DNA of 17,246 bases from Humimonas sp964465015. Lineage in GTDB: Bacteria; Gemmatimonadota; Gemmatimonadetes; Palauibacterales; Palauibacteraceae. Position 1 is the first letter of the stretch. Each line of letters opens with the position of its first letter. Made by a program: the position numbers and the translations under genes. The stretch is from positions 1 to 17,246 of the forward strand of contig CAYXHP010000131.1 in NCBI GenBank assembly GCA_964465015.1, in the 5' to 3' direction. Shown here in pieces: positions 1 to 7,277 of the stretch. Under the pieces are notes generated by a model, which saw only the letters and a program-made list of their open reading frames with translations, was not told the DNA's origin and made no database searches.

Positions 1-43
1 CACGATCACCGAGATCCGTTCCAACCCGAACGTCTCCGGCTGA
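1..43 (+). CDS. 3' end of an unidentified gene (partial)
   Basis: The frame starting at position 2 reads T-I-T-E-I-R-S-N-P-N-V-S-G and stops at TGA 41-43. Codon use is GC-rich at third positions (ATC, ACC, GAG, AAC, CCG, GTC, TCC), as in the other genes of the window. A strong hairpin follows 27 bases after the stop, which suits a gene end. Thirteen residues are too few to name a family. The gene converges with the M6 protease gene on the other strand. Confidence 0.45.
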   Translation, partial: TITEIRSNPNVSG

Positions 44-70
44 TCCCAACCCCCGCTCCGGCGGGCGAGC

Positions 71-103
71 GCGGCCCGGTCTCCTCCACGGAGGCCGGGC
101 CGC
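71..103. terminator. Strong GC hairpin between convergent genes, likely bidirectional terminator
   Basis: GCGGCCCGG (71-79) pairs perfectly with CCGGGCCGC (95-103). An inner CCTC/GAGG pairing closes a CACG loop after a short bulge. No T-run follows on either strand, which is common for intrinsic terminators in very GC-rich bacteria. It lies between the plus-strand stop at 43 and the minus-strand stop at 175, so it could serve both transcripts. Confidence 0.6.
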
Positions 104-110
104 GTCACAT

Positions 111-174
111 CCGGGACGGGCGGCGGGAGAGAGGGATAGGCTAGGGAGGGAGCGGTCGGAGGGACGAAGGAGCC
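111..174 (-). terminator. C-rich, G-poor tract after the M6 gene, possible Rho utilisation region
   Basis: Read on the minus strand, the 64 bases right after the metalloprotease stop contain 36 C and only 11 G. This is a marked C-over-G skew compared with the balanced surroundings. Such C-rich, unstructured RNA is the known loading signal for Rho. Together with the hairpin at 71-103 it could end the three-gene minus-strand operon. This is inference from composition only. Confidence 0.35.
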
Positions 175-2118
175 TCAGGGCCCTGAATCGCCGAAGCGGC
201 CCGTGCGCAGGAAGTAGGTGCGCAGGTCTCCCACATCGAACCGACCGTTGACGTTCCCGGCCCGGTCCAGGTACTCCAGGACCGGCGCCGGGAGACCACC
301 GCCCGTCGCGAGCGCCCCGACCAGGTCCGAGGTGGGCAGGTCCAGGTCCTCGACCTGGAGCTTCACGCCCGCCGCCACCTGGCGGCCCTTCGCATCCGTG
401 ATCCGGAGCCCGAAGTCGAACGTACCGATGTCCTCGGGAGTGCCGTCGATGCTCGCGCCCTCCGCGTCCGCGGCCACCGACAGGCCCTGGGGCAGCGCGC
501 CGGCCACGAGCGCCACGGCGTAGGGCGGCGTGCCGCCCGCCACCCGGACGCTCCCCGTCACCGGCTGCGCCGCCGGCACCGGGCCCGGGAGGTCCGTGCT
601 CACCACGCGAAAGCCGGTGCCCACGGAGAGCACGACGTGGGCCGCTCCATTGAGGATCTGTATGGAGTGGATGACCAGCGTGGTCGAGCCCCCCAGGTGG
701 TCTCGGGTCGAGGCCGGCGTCGTGTCGTTGAGCATGGCGACCGCGCCGCCCCTCGCGAACACGTCGGCCGCGTCTCCGCGGTCACCGCCGTCCGCGTCGA
801 CCCTGCGCAGCGCGTAGTCGCCGTCCGCCTCCACCAGGTGGTAGGAGAGCGCGGGCGGCAGGCCGACCGGCACGGGACGCGGGCCGTCGTAGGTGTCCTC
901 GTCGTAGATCAGCACGCCCTCGGCCGGGAGCACCTGGTCCGGTCCCGTCCGGGTCCGGTACTCGAGGATGAAGGACTCCGTTCCGCCGGGATCGAGCCGG
1001 ACGCGGAGGGCCCGCTCGGAGCTCGACACGGGCGGGAGTACGAACTCCCGGTGGTCCGCGCTGTCCACCTCCTGCATGCCGAGCCAGCCCAGGCGCTCCT
1101 TCATCAGCGGCGACAGGCCGGCCGGGCCGAAGGTCGCGGGCGTGGGCCCGTTGCCGCATCCCCAGGCGCCGGAGGCCATGAGGTCGAAGCAGCCGACGGC
1201 CCACAGCCGCTTGTCCGCCTCGATGCCCTCGGAGGCCACGTACAGGTCGGGGAGGCCGAGCACGTGGCCCAGCTCGTGGGCCCGCACCCCGACGCCCTCC
1301 GGCTGACCCGCGCAGTCCAGGACGCCGCTCATGATATACAGCGGCACGTAGATGGGCTGGCCATTCGGTTGTCGGTCGTTCGTGGCGATGGGGCCCCCGT
1401 CGGTCCCAAATGCGGGCCCCAGGTGTGGCCAGGGTCCGGGGCCACCGCACGAGCCCGGGATCTCCGAGTACTCGATGGCCACGGCGTCGACGAGTCCGTT
1501 GTCGTCGCCGCTGTTGGGCACCCCGTCCGGGCCGTCGTCGTCGAACTGCCCGAAGTCGACCTGGTCGTCGGCGAGCGCGATGGCCTGGCGCACGTACTCG
1601 GCCATGGCCGGCCCGATGTAGCCGTGACCGTTCAGGGACCCCGCCGCGTCAGCCAGCGTCACGGAGGTGCGCTCCCACGGAAGCACGGTGCCGTGGATCT
1701 CGAGCCGGCTCCCCGACTGGTCGGCGTAGTACTGGGTGAGCGTGCTGCGCGACGAGGGACCGTCGAAGATGATCCGCTGGAGGTCGTCGCGGGACACCGG
1801 CGGGTCGGGCGAGTCGGAGAACAGGGCCGGTATGACCAGCACCGGGAACGGGCCCTTCCGGAGCAGGATGGCCGCCCGGGGGGCGCGAACGAACGCGTCG
1901 GCCGACGGGATGCCGAGGTCGGGCCGCCCCTCGGCGGCCGCGCGGAGAGCCTCCCGCGGCACCTCGACGCCCGGGCGCCGCGACGCCGGCTCGAGGTAGA
2001 CGTGAGCCGCCTGGGCCCGGAGCGAGCCGGGAGCCGCGGCGCACAGCCAGGCGGCCGCGCCCAGGAGCGCGAGCCCGGGGCCGCGGAGCGGACCGCCGCC
2101 GGTCGCCGCCCCCCTCAA
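175..2118 (-). CDS. Secreted M6-family metalloprotease with Ig-like domain and dockerin-like tail
   Basis: This 647-residue protein has an export signal (about residues 1-37, ending in A-Q-A). The catalytic domain carries the zinc motif HELGHVLGLPD (281-291, pattern HExxHxxGxxD) and a downstream F-D-L-M-A-S-G (311-317) that fits a Met-turn. It resembles M6, immune-inhibitor-A-like peptidases, which are secreted zinc endopeptidases. Residues about 503-592 look like a putative-Ig (He_PIG) beta-sandwich, with G-T-P-P-Y near 529 and L-P-Q-G-L-S-V near 542. The C-terminus (about 616-640) has one EF-hand/dockerin-like segment, L-D-R-A-G-N-V-N-G-R-F-D-V-G-D-L. A full dockerin has two such repeats. 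The start is TTG at 2118, overlapping the TGA of the preceding lipoprotein gene (TTGA), which implies translational coupling. The substrate is unknown. Confidence 0.88.
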   Translation of the reverse strand: MRGAATGGGPLRGPGLALLGAAAWLCAAAPGSLRAQAAHVYLEPASRRPGVEVPREALRAAAEGRPDLGIPSADAFVRAPRAAILLRKGPFPVLVIPALFSDSPDPPVSRDDLQRIIFDGPSSRSTLTQYYADQSGSRLEIHGTVLPWERTSVTLADAAGSLNGHGYIGPAMAEYVRQAIALADDQVDFGQFDDDGPDGVPNSGDDNGLVDAVAIEYSEIPGSCGGPGPWPHLGPAFGTDGGPIATNDRQPNGQPIYVPLYIMSGVLDCAGQPEGVGVRAHELGHVLGLPDLYVASEGIEADKRLWAVGCFDLMASGAWGCGNGPTPATFGPAGLSPLMKERLGWLGMQEVDSADHREFVLPPVSSSERALRVRLDPGGTESFILEYRTRTGPDQVLPAEGVLIYDEDTYDGPRPVPVGLPPALSYHLVEADGDYALRRVDADGGDRGDAADVFARGGAVAMLNDTTPASTRDHLGGSTTLVIHSIQILNGAAHVVLSVGTGFRVVSTDLPGPVPAAQPVTGSVRVAGGTPPYAVALVAGALPQGLSVAADAEGASIDGTPEDIGTFDFGLRITDAKGRQVAAGVKLQVEDLDLPTSDLVGALATGGGLPAPVLEYLDRAGNVNGRFDVGDLRTYFLRTGRFGDSGP

Positions 2119-2546
2119 CGGACCACCTTCACGGCGTAGCCGGAGACGTCCGGGCGGAGCTGGTTCAGGCTGTCGGCCACCTGGAGGACGGTCGGGTGCA
2201 GGGCCGCGCCGGGGTCCGACACGGTGACGACGGCCCGGAGCTCGCCGGGCCGGGCCGAGAGAAGCACCACGCGCAGCCGCTGTCCGACCCTGGCGAAGTA
2301 CACGCGATCCGAGTCACCGCTCACGTCCTGCACGGGCGCCGCGTCGAGCTCGAGGACGGCCGCCCCCTCGGGCCCGTTGGGCGACACGAGGCGGAGCGTC
2401 ACGGACGATCCGCCCCGGGGCGGGGGCGGGCCGGTCGTGTCTCCACCGCACCCGGAGAGCCCCACGAGGGCGGCGAGCGCGGTGGCGGCGAGCCGAAGCG
2501 AGACCCCGGCCAGCGAGCGCCGCCGCCCGGCGTCGATGGCCGTCAC
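2115..2546 (-). CDS. Small lipoprotein, possible cohesin-like fold
   Basis: This 143-residue protein has a basic N-terminus, a hydrophobic stretch (about 14-30) and a lipobox L-S-G-C at 30-33, so it should be lipid-anchored in the envelope. A G-G-D-T-T-G-P-P-P-P linker follows. The remaining roughly 95 residues alternate in a beta-strand-like way, with S-P-N-G-P-E-G-A-A near 55-63, an A-R-P-G-E-L turn near 98-103 and a closing S-G-Y-A-V-K-V-V-R. I recall similar small lipoproteins in Gemmatimonadota, but I cannot name a domain family. The outline loosely resembles cohesin-type sandwiches. The GTG start at 2546 overlaps the TGA of the molybdenum enzyme (GTGA), and its own TGA overlaps the protease start (TTGA). 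It is therefore the middle gene of a translationally coupled trio and may tether or assist one of its exported partners. Confidence 0.72.
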   Translation of the reverse strand: MTAIDAGRRRSLAGVSLRLAATALAALVGLSGCGGDTTGPPPPRGGSSVTLRLVSPNGPEGAAVLELDAAPVQDVSGDSDRVYFARVGQRLRVVLLSARPGELRAVVTVSDPGAALHPTVLQVADSLNQLRPDVSGYAVKVVR

Positions 2547-4735
2547 AGGTCCGCCGCCTCCACCGGCAGCCTCCGGATCCGCCGGCCCGTGAGTCGGTGG
2601 AGAGCGTTGGCCACGGCCGGCGCGAGGGGACAGACCACCGGCTCGCCGAGCCCGTTGGGCCGCTCCCTCCCCGGGTCGACGAAGTGGACCTCGATCCGGC
2701 CGGGGGCCTCGTCCATCGTCACGACCCGGAAATCGTCGTAGTTGGACTGCCCGGCGATGCCGCCCTTCCAGGTCACGTGGCTCTTCATGTTGGAAAGAGA
2801 CCACGTGATCCCGCTCTCCACCTGCTGGCGCGCGCCGCGCGGGTGGACGAGGAGGCCGCAGTCCAGGGCGCACACCACGCGGTGCACGCGGAAGGGGAGA
2901 TCGCCCTCGCCCGCCCCGTGCCGCAGCGAGACCTCCACGACATACGCGATGTAGGTCCCGGTATGGAAGAAGTTGGCGGCCACTCCGAGCGCGCGGCCGT
3001 CCGCCACCGGGCCGCCCCAGCCGGACGCCTCGCGGACCCGCTCGAGCACGGCCCGCAGCCGGGGGCGCTCGATGGTCTCCCCCTCGATCTCGTACCGGGC
3101 CGGCACCTTGCCCTTCCCGCCGCCGAGCAGGTCGAGCCGGAGCTCGATGGGGTCGCGCCCCGCCGCCCCGGCCACCTCGTCCAGGAAGCACTCGCGGGCG
3201 AACACGGCCGGGGGCGAGAACACGGCACGCCACGGACCGATGGAGACCGGGATCGGCACGTGCCGATAGGTCGCCTCGAAGCCCGAGGCGTGGTAGGGCT
3301 GATCGTAGACGCCCCACGCCGAGCCCCGTACCCGGTCGGGATCCGAGGTGTCGATGCGCGAGGGGTCGGCGCCGCGCGTGTTGTGCATCGAGCACGCCTC
3401 CCGGTGCTCCCACGCGACCACGCCGCCCGCCGCATCGAGGCCGGCCCGGAGGTAGTGGGCCGAGGCGGCCTGGAAGTGCCCGTGCCGGAGGTCGTCCTCC
3501 CGGCTCCACACCACCTGGACGGGCGTGCCCCTGAGGGCCCGGGCCAGCTCCAGGGCCTCGGTGTCGAAGTCCCAGTTCAGCCGCCGCCCGAAGCCGCCCC
3601 CGAGCAGCGTCACGTGCACCGTGACCGCCTCGGGCTCCACGCCCAGCATCTTCGCCGCGGCCCGCTGGACCGTGTTCGGCGCCTGGGTCGGAGTCCAGAT
3701 CTCGCACGTACCGTCCGCCCTGACGTGCGCGGTGGAGTTCATCGGCTCCAGCGCGGCGTGGGCCTCGAAGGGATAGTCGTAGCGGGCCTCGACGAGGCGG
3801 GCGGCCCCGCTCAGAGCCGCGCTCCCGCCGCCGTCCCTGCGGATCGTGACGCCCGGCGAGCCGACCGCGTGCCGGAGCGCGATCCGGTGGGCATCGGTGT
3901 CGAAGTCGCCGCCCGCCCCGCGCGTCCAGGAGACCTCGAGCTCCTCCCGGCCTCGCAGGGCAGCCCAGGTGTGATCGGCCACCACGGCCACGCCCGAGGC
4001 GATCTGGAGCACGTCGCGCACGCCGGGCACCCGCCGGGACGCCGACGCGTCGAACGAGGCCACCGTGTCCCCGAGCGCCGGGCCCCGGGCCACCACGGCG
4101 TAGACCATGTTCGGCACCCGGACGTCGAGGCCGTACCGCGCCCGTCCGTACACGATGTCGGGACCATCCACGCGCGGCCGGTCCGTCCCGATGAGACGGA
4201 AGGCCGAGCGGGGCTTGAGCGGCACGTCGGCCGGAACGGCCAGGCCGGAGGCCGCCGCCGCCAGCTCCCCGAAGCCGGCGCCGCGGCCCGAGCGGTCGTG
4301 GAGCACGCGGCCGGTCTCGGTCCGGCACTCGGCCGCGGGCACGCCCCAGCGCGCGGCCGCCGCGGCCACCAGCATCGCCCGCGCGGTGGCGCCCGCCCTC
4401 CGGAGCGGCTCCCAGCTCTCCATCAGGCTCGAGCTTCCGCCGGTGCCGAGGTCCTGGAAGTCGGGTCCGGGCATCGCCTGCTCGATCCGCACGCGGTCGG
4501 GATCGGCATCGAGCTCCTCGGCCACCAGCATCGGGAGCACCGTGCGCACCCCCTGCCCCATCTCCGAGCGTCCCACCCGGACCCGCACCGATCCGTCCGG
4601 GTCCACCCGGAGCCACGCGCTGGGCGAGAACGGCTTCCCCGGCCCGGTCTCGGGTGAGCAGGAGAGATCGATCCCCAGCACCAGGGCGCCCGTGCCCGTG
4701 GCCAGGAGCTTCACGAAGTCGCGGCGGCTCGTCAC
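2543..4735 (-). CDS. Xanthine dehydrogenase-family molybdopterin-binding subunit (isoquinoline 1-oxidoreductase beta-like), Tat-exported
   Basis: This is a 730-residue large subunit of a molybdenum hydroxylase, closest to the IorB type. The N-terminus V-T-S-R-R-D-F-V-K followed by a hydrophobic run is a twin-arginine signal, so the folded enzyme should act in the periplasm. Molybdopterin-site motifs are S-E-M-G-Q-G-V-R-T (57-65), G-G-G-F-G-R-R (379-385) and the C-terminal G-L-G-E-P, whose E698 fits the catalytic glutamate of the family. The family hydroxylates aldehydes or N-heterocycles and normally works with a small [2Fe-2S] subunit, often plus a cytochrome. Neither is encoded next to it. 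The GTG start at 4735 is chosen because it begins the Tat signal and has GGGGGAAG just upstream. The frame stays open far upstream, but that extension runs antisense through egtD and is not credible. It is the first gene of the coupled operon with the lipoprotein and M6 protease genes. The substrate cannot be inferred. Confidence 0.88.
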   Translation of the reverse strand: MTSRRDFVKLLATGTGALVLGIDLSCSPETGPGKPFSPSAWLRVDPDGSVRVRVGRSEMGQGVRTVLPMLVAEELDADPDRVRIEQAMPGPDFQDLGTGGSSSLMESWEPLRRAGATARAMLVAAAAARWGVPAAECRTETGRVLHDRSGRGAGFGELAAAASGLAVPADVPLKPRSAFRLIGTDRPRVDGPDIVYGRARYGLDVRVPNMVYAVVARGPALGDTVASFDASASRRVPGVRDVLQIASGVAVVADHTWAALRGREELEVSWTRGAGGDFDTDAHRIALRHAVGSPGVTIRRDGGGSAALSGAARLVEARYDYPFEAHAALEPMNSTAHVRADGTCEIWTPTQAPNTVQRAAAKMLGVEPEAVTVHVTLLGGGFGRRLNWDFDTEALELARALRGTPVQVVWSREDDLRHGHFQAASAHYLRAGLDAAGGVVAWEHREACSMHNTRGADPSRIDTSDPDRVRGSAWGVYDQPYHASGFEATYRHVPIPVSIGPWRAVFSPPAVFARECFLDEVAGAAGRDPIELRLDLLGGGKGKVPARYEIEGETIERPRLRAVLERVREASGWGGPVADGRALGVAANFFHTGTYIAYVVEVSLRHGAGEGDLPFRVHRVVCALDCGLLVHPRGARQQVESGITWSLSNMKSHVTWKGGIAGQSNYDDFRVVTMDEAPGRIEVHFVDPGRERPNGLGEPVVCPLAPAVANALHRLTGRRIRRLPVEAADL

Positions 4736-4951
4736 GTGGCTCTTCCCCCGGCTGTAGAGGTCCGGATTCTTTTCATCAACGCGCGCGGGGCGAGAACGGT
4801 TCTGCAGCCACACGCCGGGCCCGGACCGGAGGCCCCCGGCGGCACGACGAGGGTCGCCGTCGCGGACCCTGCCATCGCCGGTCGAGGTAGGAGGTACCCT
4901 CGCCCGCGGTGACCGCGCGGACGTCGCATCGCCCACAGACTCGGAGGACGC
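4736..4951. promoter_or_regulatory. Divergent intergenic region between the Mo-enzyme operon and egtD
   Basis: This 216-bp spacer must hold the promoters of both the minus-strand operon and egtD. I see no convincing -35/-10 pair. A short palindrome, CGCGGT-G-ACCGCG (4905-4917), and a small GAGG-TAC-CCTC inverted repeat (4891-4901) lie 35-60 bp upstream of the egtD start and could be operator or leader elements. In DNA this GC-rich such short repeats also arise by chance. Confidence 0.35.
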
Positions 4952-5932
4952 GTGGCCTCGCTCCCCGGCATCGACATCCGCCGACCCGCCCGGACGGAGG
5001 ACCGGCTGGCGCGGATGCGAGAGGACGTGCGGGACGGCCTGGGCCGCCGGCCCTACGCGCTTCCGCCCAAGTACTTCTACGACGCCCGCGGCTCGGCGCT
5101 GTTCGAGGAGATCACCCGTCTCCCCGAATACTACCTGACCGGCGCGGAGCGCTCCATCCTGCGGCGCATCGCCCCCTCCCTGGCCGGGGAGGGTCCGCCG
5201 ACGGCCCTGGTCGAGTTCGGGTCGGGGAGCTCCGGCAAGACCGAGCTCCTCCTGGAGGCCTTCGAGGCGAGCGGACGGCTGCGCGGCTACGCGCCCATCG
5301 ACGTGGACGGGGACGCCCTCGAGCGGGCGGCCGAGCGGTTGCGGGAGCGATTCCCCGGCCTCGCCATCGTCGGGACGGCCGGCGACTTCCAGTCCGAGCT
5401 GGAGCTGCCGTTCGGGGACGGGCCTCGCCTGGTCCTCTTCCTGGGCAGCACGATCGGAAACCTCCGGCCCGCGCAGGCCGCGGCGTTCCTGCGCGGTGTG
5501 CGCCGCCGTCTGGGGCCCCACGATGCCTTCCTGGTGGGCTTCGACCTGGTCAAGGACCGGGGGCGGCTCGTCGCGGCCTACGACGACGCGCGGGGCGTGA
5601 CCGCGGAGTTCAACCGCAACGTGCTCCGGGTGCTGAACCGGGAGCTGGGCGCCGGCTTCGAGCCCGCGGCCTGGTCCCACCGGGCCGTGTGGAACGAGGC
5701 GGCGGCCCGCATCGAGATGCACCTCGTCGCGGACAGCGCGCGGGTGGTCCCGATCCAGGCGCTCGGTCTCGAGGTCCCGTTCGAGGCCGGCGAGTCCATC
5801 TGCACCGAGCTGAGCCACAAGTACACCCGGGAGTCCGCCGGGGAGCTGCTGGGCGGGGCCGGATTCCGGGTGGAGCGCTGGGAGATGGACGGGGCGTCCC
5901 TGTTCGCGGTGGCGCTGGCGCGGCCGGACTAG
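4952..5932 (+). CDS. egtD: L-histidine N(alpha)-methyltransferase (ergothioneine biosynthesis)
   Basis: This 326-residue SAM-dependent enzyme trimethylates histidine to hercynine, the first step of ergothioneine synthesis in the cytoplasm. It spans the usual family length. Recognisable blocks are P-P-K-Y-F-Y-D-A-R-G-S (38-48), L-P-E-Y-Y-L-T-G-A-E (58-67), the SAM-site E-F-G-S-G-S-S-G-K-T (88-97), F-L-G-S-T-I-G-N (163-170) and T-E-L-S-H-K-Y (285-291). N170, M256, E286 and S288 fall where histidine-binding residues lie in characterised EgtD proteins. The GTG start at 4952 has GGAGG four bases upstream. No egtB (the sulfoxide synthase, usually adjacent) or other egt gene is within the window. 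The gene stands alone between a divergent operon and a convergent one. Confidence 0.93.
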   Translation: MASLPGIDIRRPARTEDRLARMREDVRDGLGRRPYALPPKYFYDARGSALFEEITRLPEYYLTGAERSILRRIAPSLAGEGPPTALVEFGSGSSGKTELLLEAFEASGRLRGYAPIDVDGDALERAAERLRERFPGLAIVGTAGDFQSELELPFGDGPRLVLFLGSTIGNLRPAQAAAFLRGVRRRLGPHDAFLVGFDLVKDRGRLVAAYDDARGVTAEFNRNVLRVLNRELGAGFEPAAWSHRAVWNEAAARIEMHLVADSARVVPIQALGLEVPFEAGESICTELSHKYTRESAGELLGGAGFRVERWEMDGASLFAVALARPD

Positions 5933-5977
5933 GGGTCACCGACGCCGCCAGGTGGTCGAAGGGGAGTCCGCGCACCC

Positions 5978-5998
5978 GGAGCGGGACGTGAACGCTCC
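5978..5998. terminator. Weak hairpin between convergent egtD and DUF5996 genes
   Basis: GGAGCG (5978-5983) pairs with CGCTCC (5993-5998) across a 9-base loop, in the 75-bp gap between the egtD stop and the opposing stop at 6008. The position fits a shared terminator. The stem is short and there is no T-run, so this is tentative. Confidence 0.3.
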
Positions 5999-6007
5999 AA
6001 CCCGAGC

Positions 6008-6934
6008 TCAGCCGTCCCGCCGCTCCAGGGCCGCCCGGTCCCACGCGCCCAGCTCGGCGGCCGCTTCGTAGGTGCTCCGCAAGAAGTCCCGCACCATGCC
6101 CTCCGGGTCGCCGGACGTGCGCACCGCCTCGTAGGGGAGGATGTACTCCCCCATCTCCGGGCTGTAGAACGCCTCCGCCGGCCGCGTGGCCGCCGCGCCG
6201 AAGCCCTCGGGCTCCGGGTAGGCGTAGGCGTAGAAGGCCGGCGCGTCGATGGCCGGCGCCCCGTTCCCGGGCCAGAAGCCGGCGCTGGCGCACTCGTGCG
6301 AGTAGGCCTCGCGCGCCACCCAGTCGGCCAGGTTCGGGACCCCGCCCGGGTGCGGGGGCGCCGTGCGGCCCGAGAAGAAGGTCATGGCCAGGTCGAAGCT
6401 CCCCCAGAAGAAGTGGACCGGGCTGGCCTTGCCCAGGAAGAAGCTCCGGTGCTCCCGCAGGGCCAGGTCGGCCCGGACGAGCGCCGTCCAGAAGCGCCTC
6501 ACGTACTCCGGGGCGTAGGAGGCGTGCGCGGTATCCTGATCGAACGGGATCGCGTCGACCACCTCCACCGGGTGCGGCCAGATGTGGACGTCCAGACCGA
6601 GCCCCTCCAGGGACCGCATCACGCGGTCGTAGAACTCGGCCACCGGGTAGGAGCCGAGCCGGAACGCGCCGCTCTCTCCGTCGCTCGTCTCCACCCGGAG
6701 CCGGTGATCCACGAAGTCGAAGTCGATCCGGAAGGTCCGGAGCTCGTGGAACATGGCCGAGGTCGTGAGGCCCCTGGGCGTCACGTACAGCGGGACCTGC
6801 CACCAGTGGTTCACGGACGGCGTGCAGGCCAGGCGGACCTTGCCCACCACCTGGGTCCACATGTGGAGGGTGTCGCAGCTCTCCCTCCACGCGTCGAGCG
6901 GAAGCTCGGGCCAGGCTTCGGAGGTGGGCGTCAT
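6008..6934 (-). CDS. DUF5996 family protein
   Basis: This 308-residue protein matches the bacterial DUF5996 family, whose function is not known. Typical blocks are W-P-E-L-P-L-D-A-W (8-16), L-H-M-W-T-Q-V-V-G-K (23-32), N-H-W-W-Q-V-P-L-Y-V (42-51), a middle S-P-V-H-F-F-W-G-S-F-D-L (about 172-183) and the S-G-R-T-A-P-P-H that follows. There is no signal peptide or membrane segment, so it is probably cytosolic. The conserved Trp/His/Phe clusters suggest a binding pocket, which is inference. The ATG at 6934 is preferred because GGGAG lies 8 bases upstream and family homology begins there. An in-frame ATG at 7024 would overlap the upstream gene and has no ribosome site. It is probably co-transcribed with the zinc-finger gene 70 bp upstream. 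Confidence 0.87.
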   Translation of the reverse strand: MTPTSEAWPELPLDAWRESCDTLHMWTQVVGKVRLACTPSVNHWWQVPLYVTPRGLTTSAMFHELRTFRIDFDFVDHRLRVETSDGESGAFRLGSYPVAEFYDRVMRSLEGLGLDVHIWPHPVEVVDAIPFDQDTAHASYAPEYVRRFWTALVRADLALREHRSFFLGKASPVHFFWGSFDLAMTFFSGRTAPPHPGGVPNLADWVAREAYSHECASAGFWPGNGAPAIDAPAFYAYAYPEPEGFGAAATRPAEAFYSPEMGEYILPYEAVRTSGDPEGMVRDFLRSTYEAAAELGAWDRAALERRDG

Positions 6935-7004
6935 GGCGGAGGCTCCCTGGGGGTCGGCGGCATCGGGACGCTCCGAGAAACGGACGGAGGCCCCGGAGGA
7001 ATCC

Positions 7005-7277
7005 TCAGTACTCGGCGTACGCATCGTCGGGATAGCAGTACAGCCAGCGCTCCCCCGGCTCGGCCGACGCGATCACGGGGTGCCCGCTGGAGAGGGCGTG
7101 GGCCCTGGCGTGACGGTTGGGCGAGCTGTCGCAGCACAGGGTGCGCCGGCACGCCTGGCAGGCGCGCAGGTGCACCCACCGGTCGCCCGTCTTCACGCAC
7201 TCCTCGCACACCCGGCGCGCGGGTCGCTTGACCTCGGTGATCTCGCCGATGTGGGAGCAGGGTTCGCCGGAGCTCAC
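7005..7277 (-). CDS. UBP-type zinc-finger protein
   Basis: This protein of about 90 residues consists almost entirely of a ZnF-UBP (BUZ) domain. Likely zinc ligands are C7, H9, C24, C27, C40, C43, C48 or C49, H56, H60 and H66, with the typical order C-x-H, C-x-x-C, C-x-x-C, then histidines. In eukaryotes this fold binds the ubiquitin C-terminus. Bacteria lack ubiquitin, and the role of stand-alone bacterial versions is unclear. The GTG at 7277 is chosen because AAGGAGG lies 5 bases upstream. The GTG two codons earlier, at 7283, would overlap that Shine-Dalgarno sequence. The gene precedes the DUF5996 gene on the same strand, and its start overlaps the stop (GTGA) of a short upstream frame. 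Confidence 0.82.
   Translation of the reverse strand: MSSGEPCSHIGEITEVKRPARRVCEECVKTGDRWVHLRACQACRRTLCCDSSPNRHARAHALSSGHPVIASAEPGERWLYCYPDDAYAEY

Noticed and set aside
637..2139. A 500-codon plus-strand open frame opposite the M6 protease gene
   Set aside because: Arg/Val/Gly/His-rich shadow of the real gene with no recognisable domain; GC-rich DNA keeps antisense frames open.
2597..4657. A 686-codon plus-strand open frame opposite the Mo-enzyme gene
   Set aside because: Antisense shadow; the minus-strand product has clear molybdopterin motifs and this one has none.
4736..4800. TTGATG-17-TACAGC as a promoter for the Mo-enzyme operon
   Set aside because: Its transcription start would fall inside the Shine-Dalgarno sequence of the GTG at 4735, leaving no usable leader.
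4815..4824. Perfect 10-bp palindrome CCGGGCCCGG upstream of egtD
   Set aside because: Pure-GC palindromes of this length are expected by chance at this base composition and it has no matched partner site.
4736..5818. A 361-residue N-terminal extension of the Mo-enzyme frame
   Set aside because: It runs antisense through egtD and ends exactly where a Tat signal with a good ribosome site begins at 4735.
6935..7024. Upstream ATG at 7024 for the DUF5996 gene
   Set aside because: It overlaps the zinc-finger gene, lacks a ribosome site, and adds residues without family similarity.
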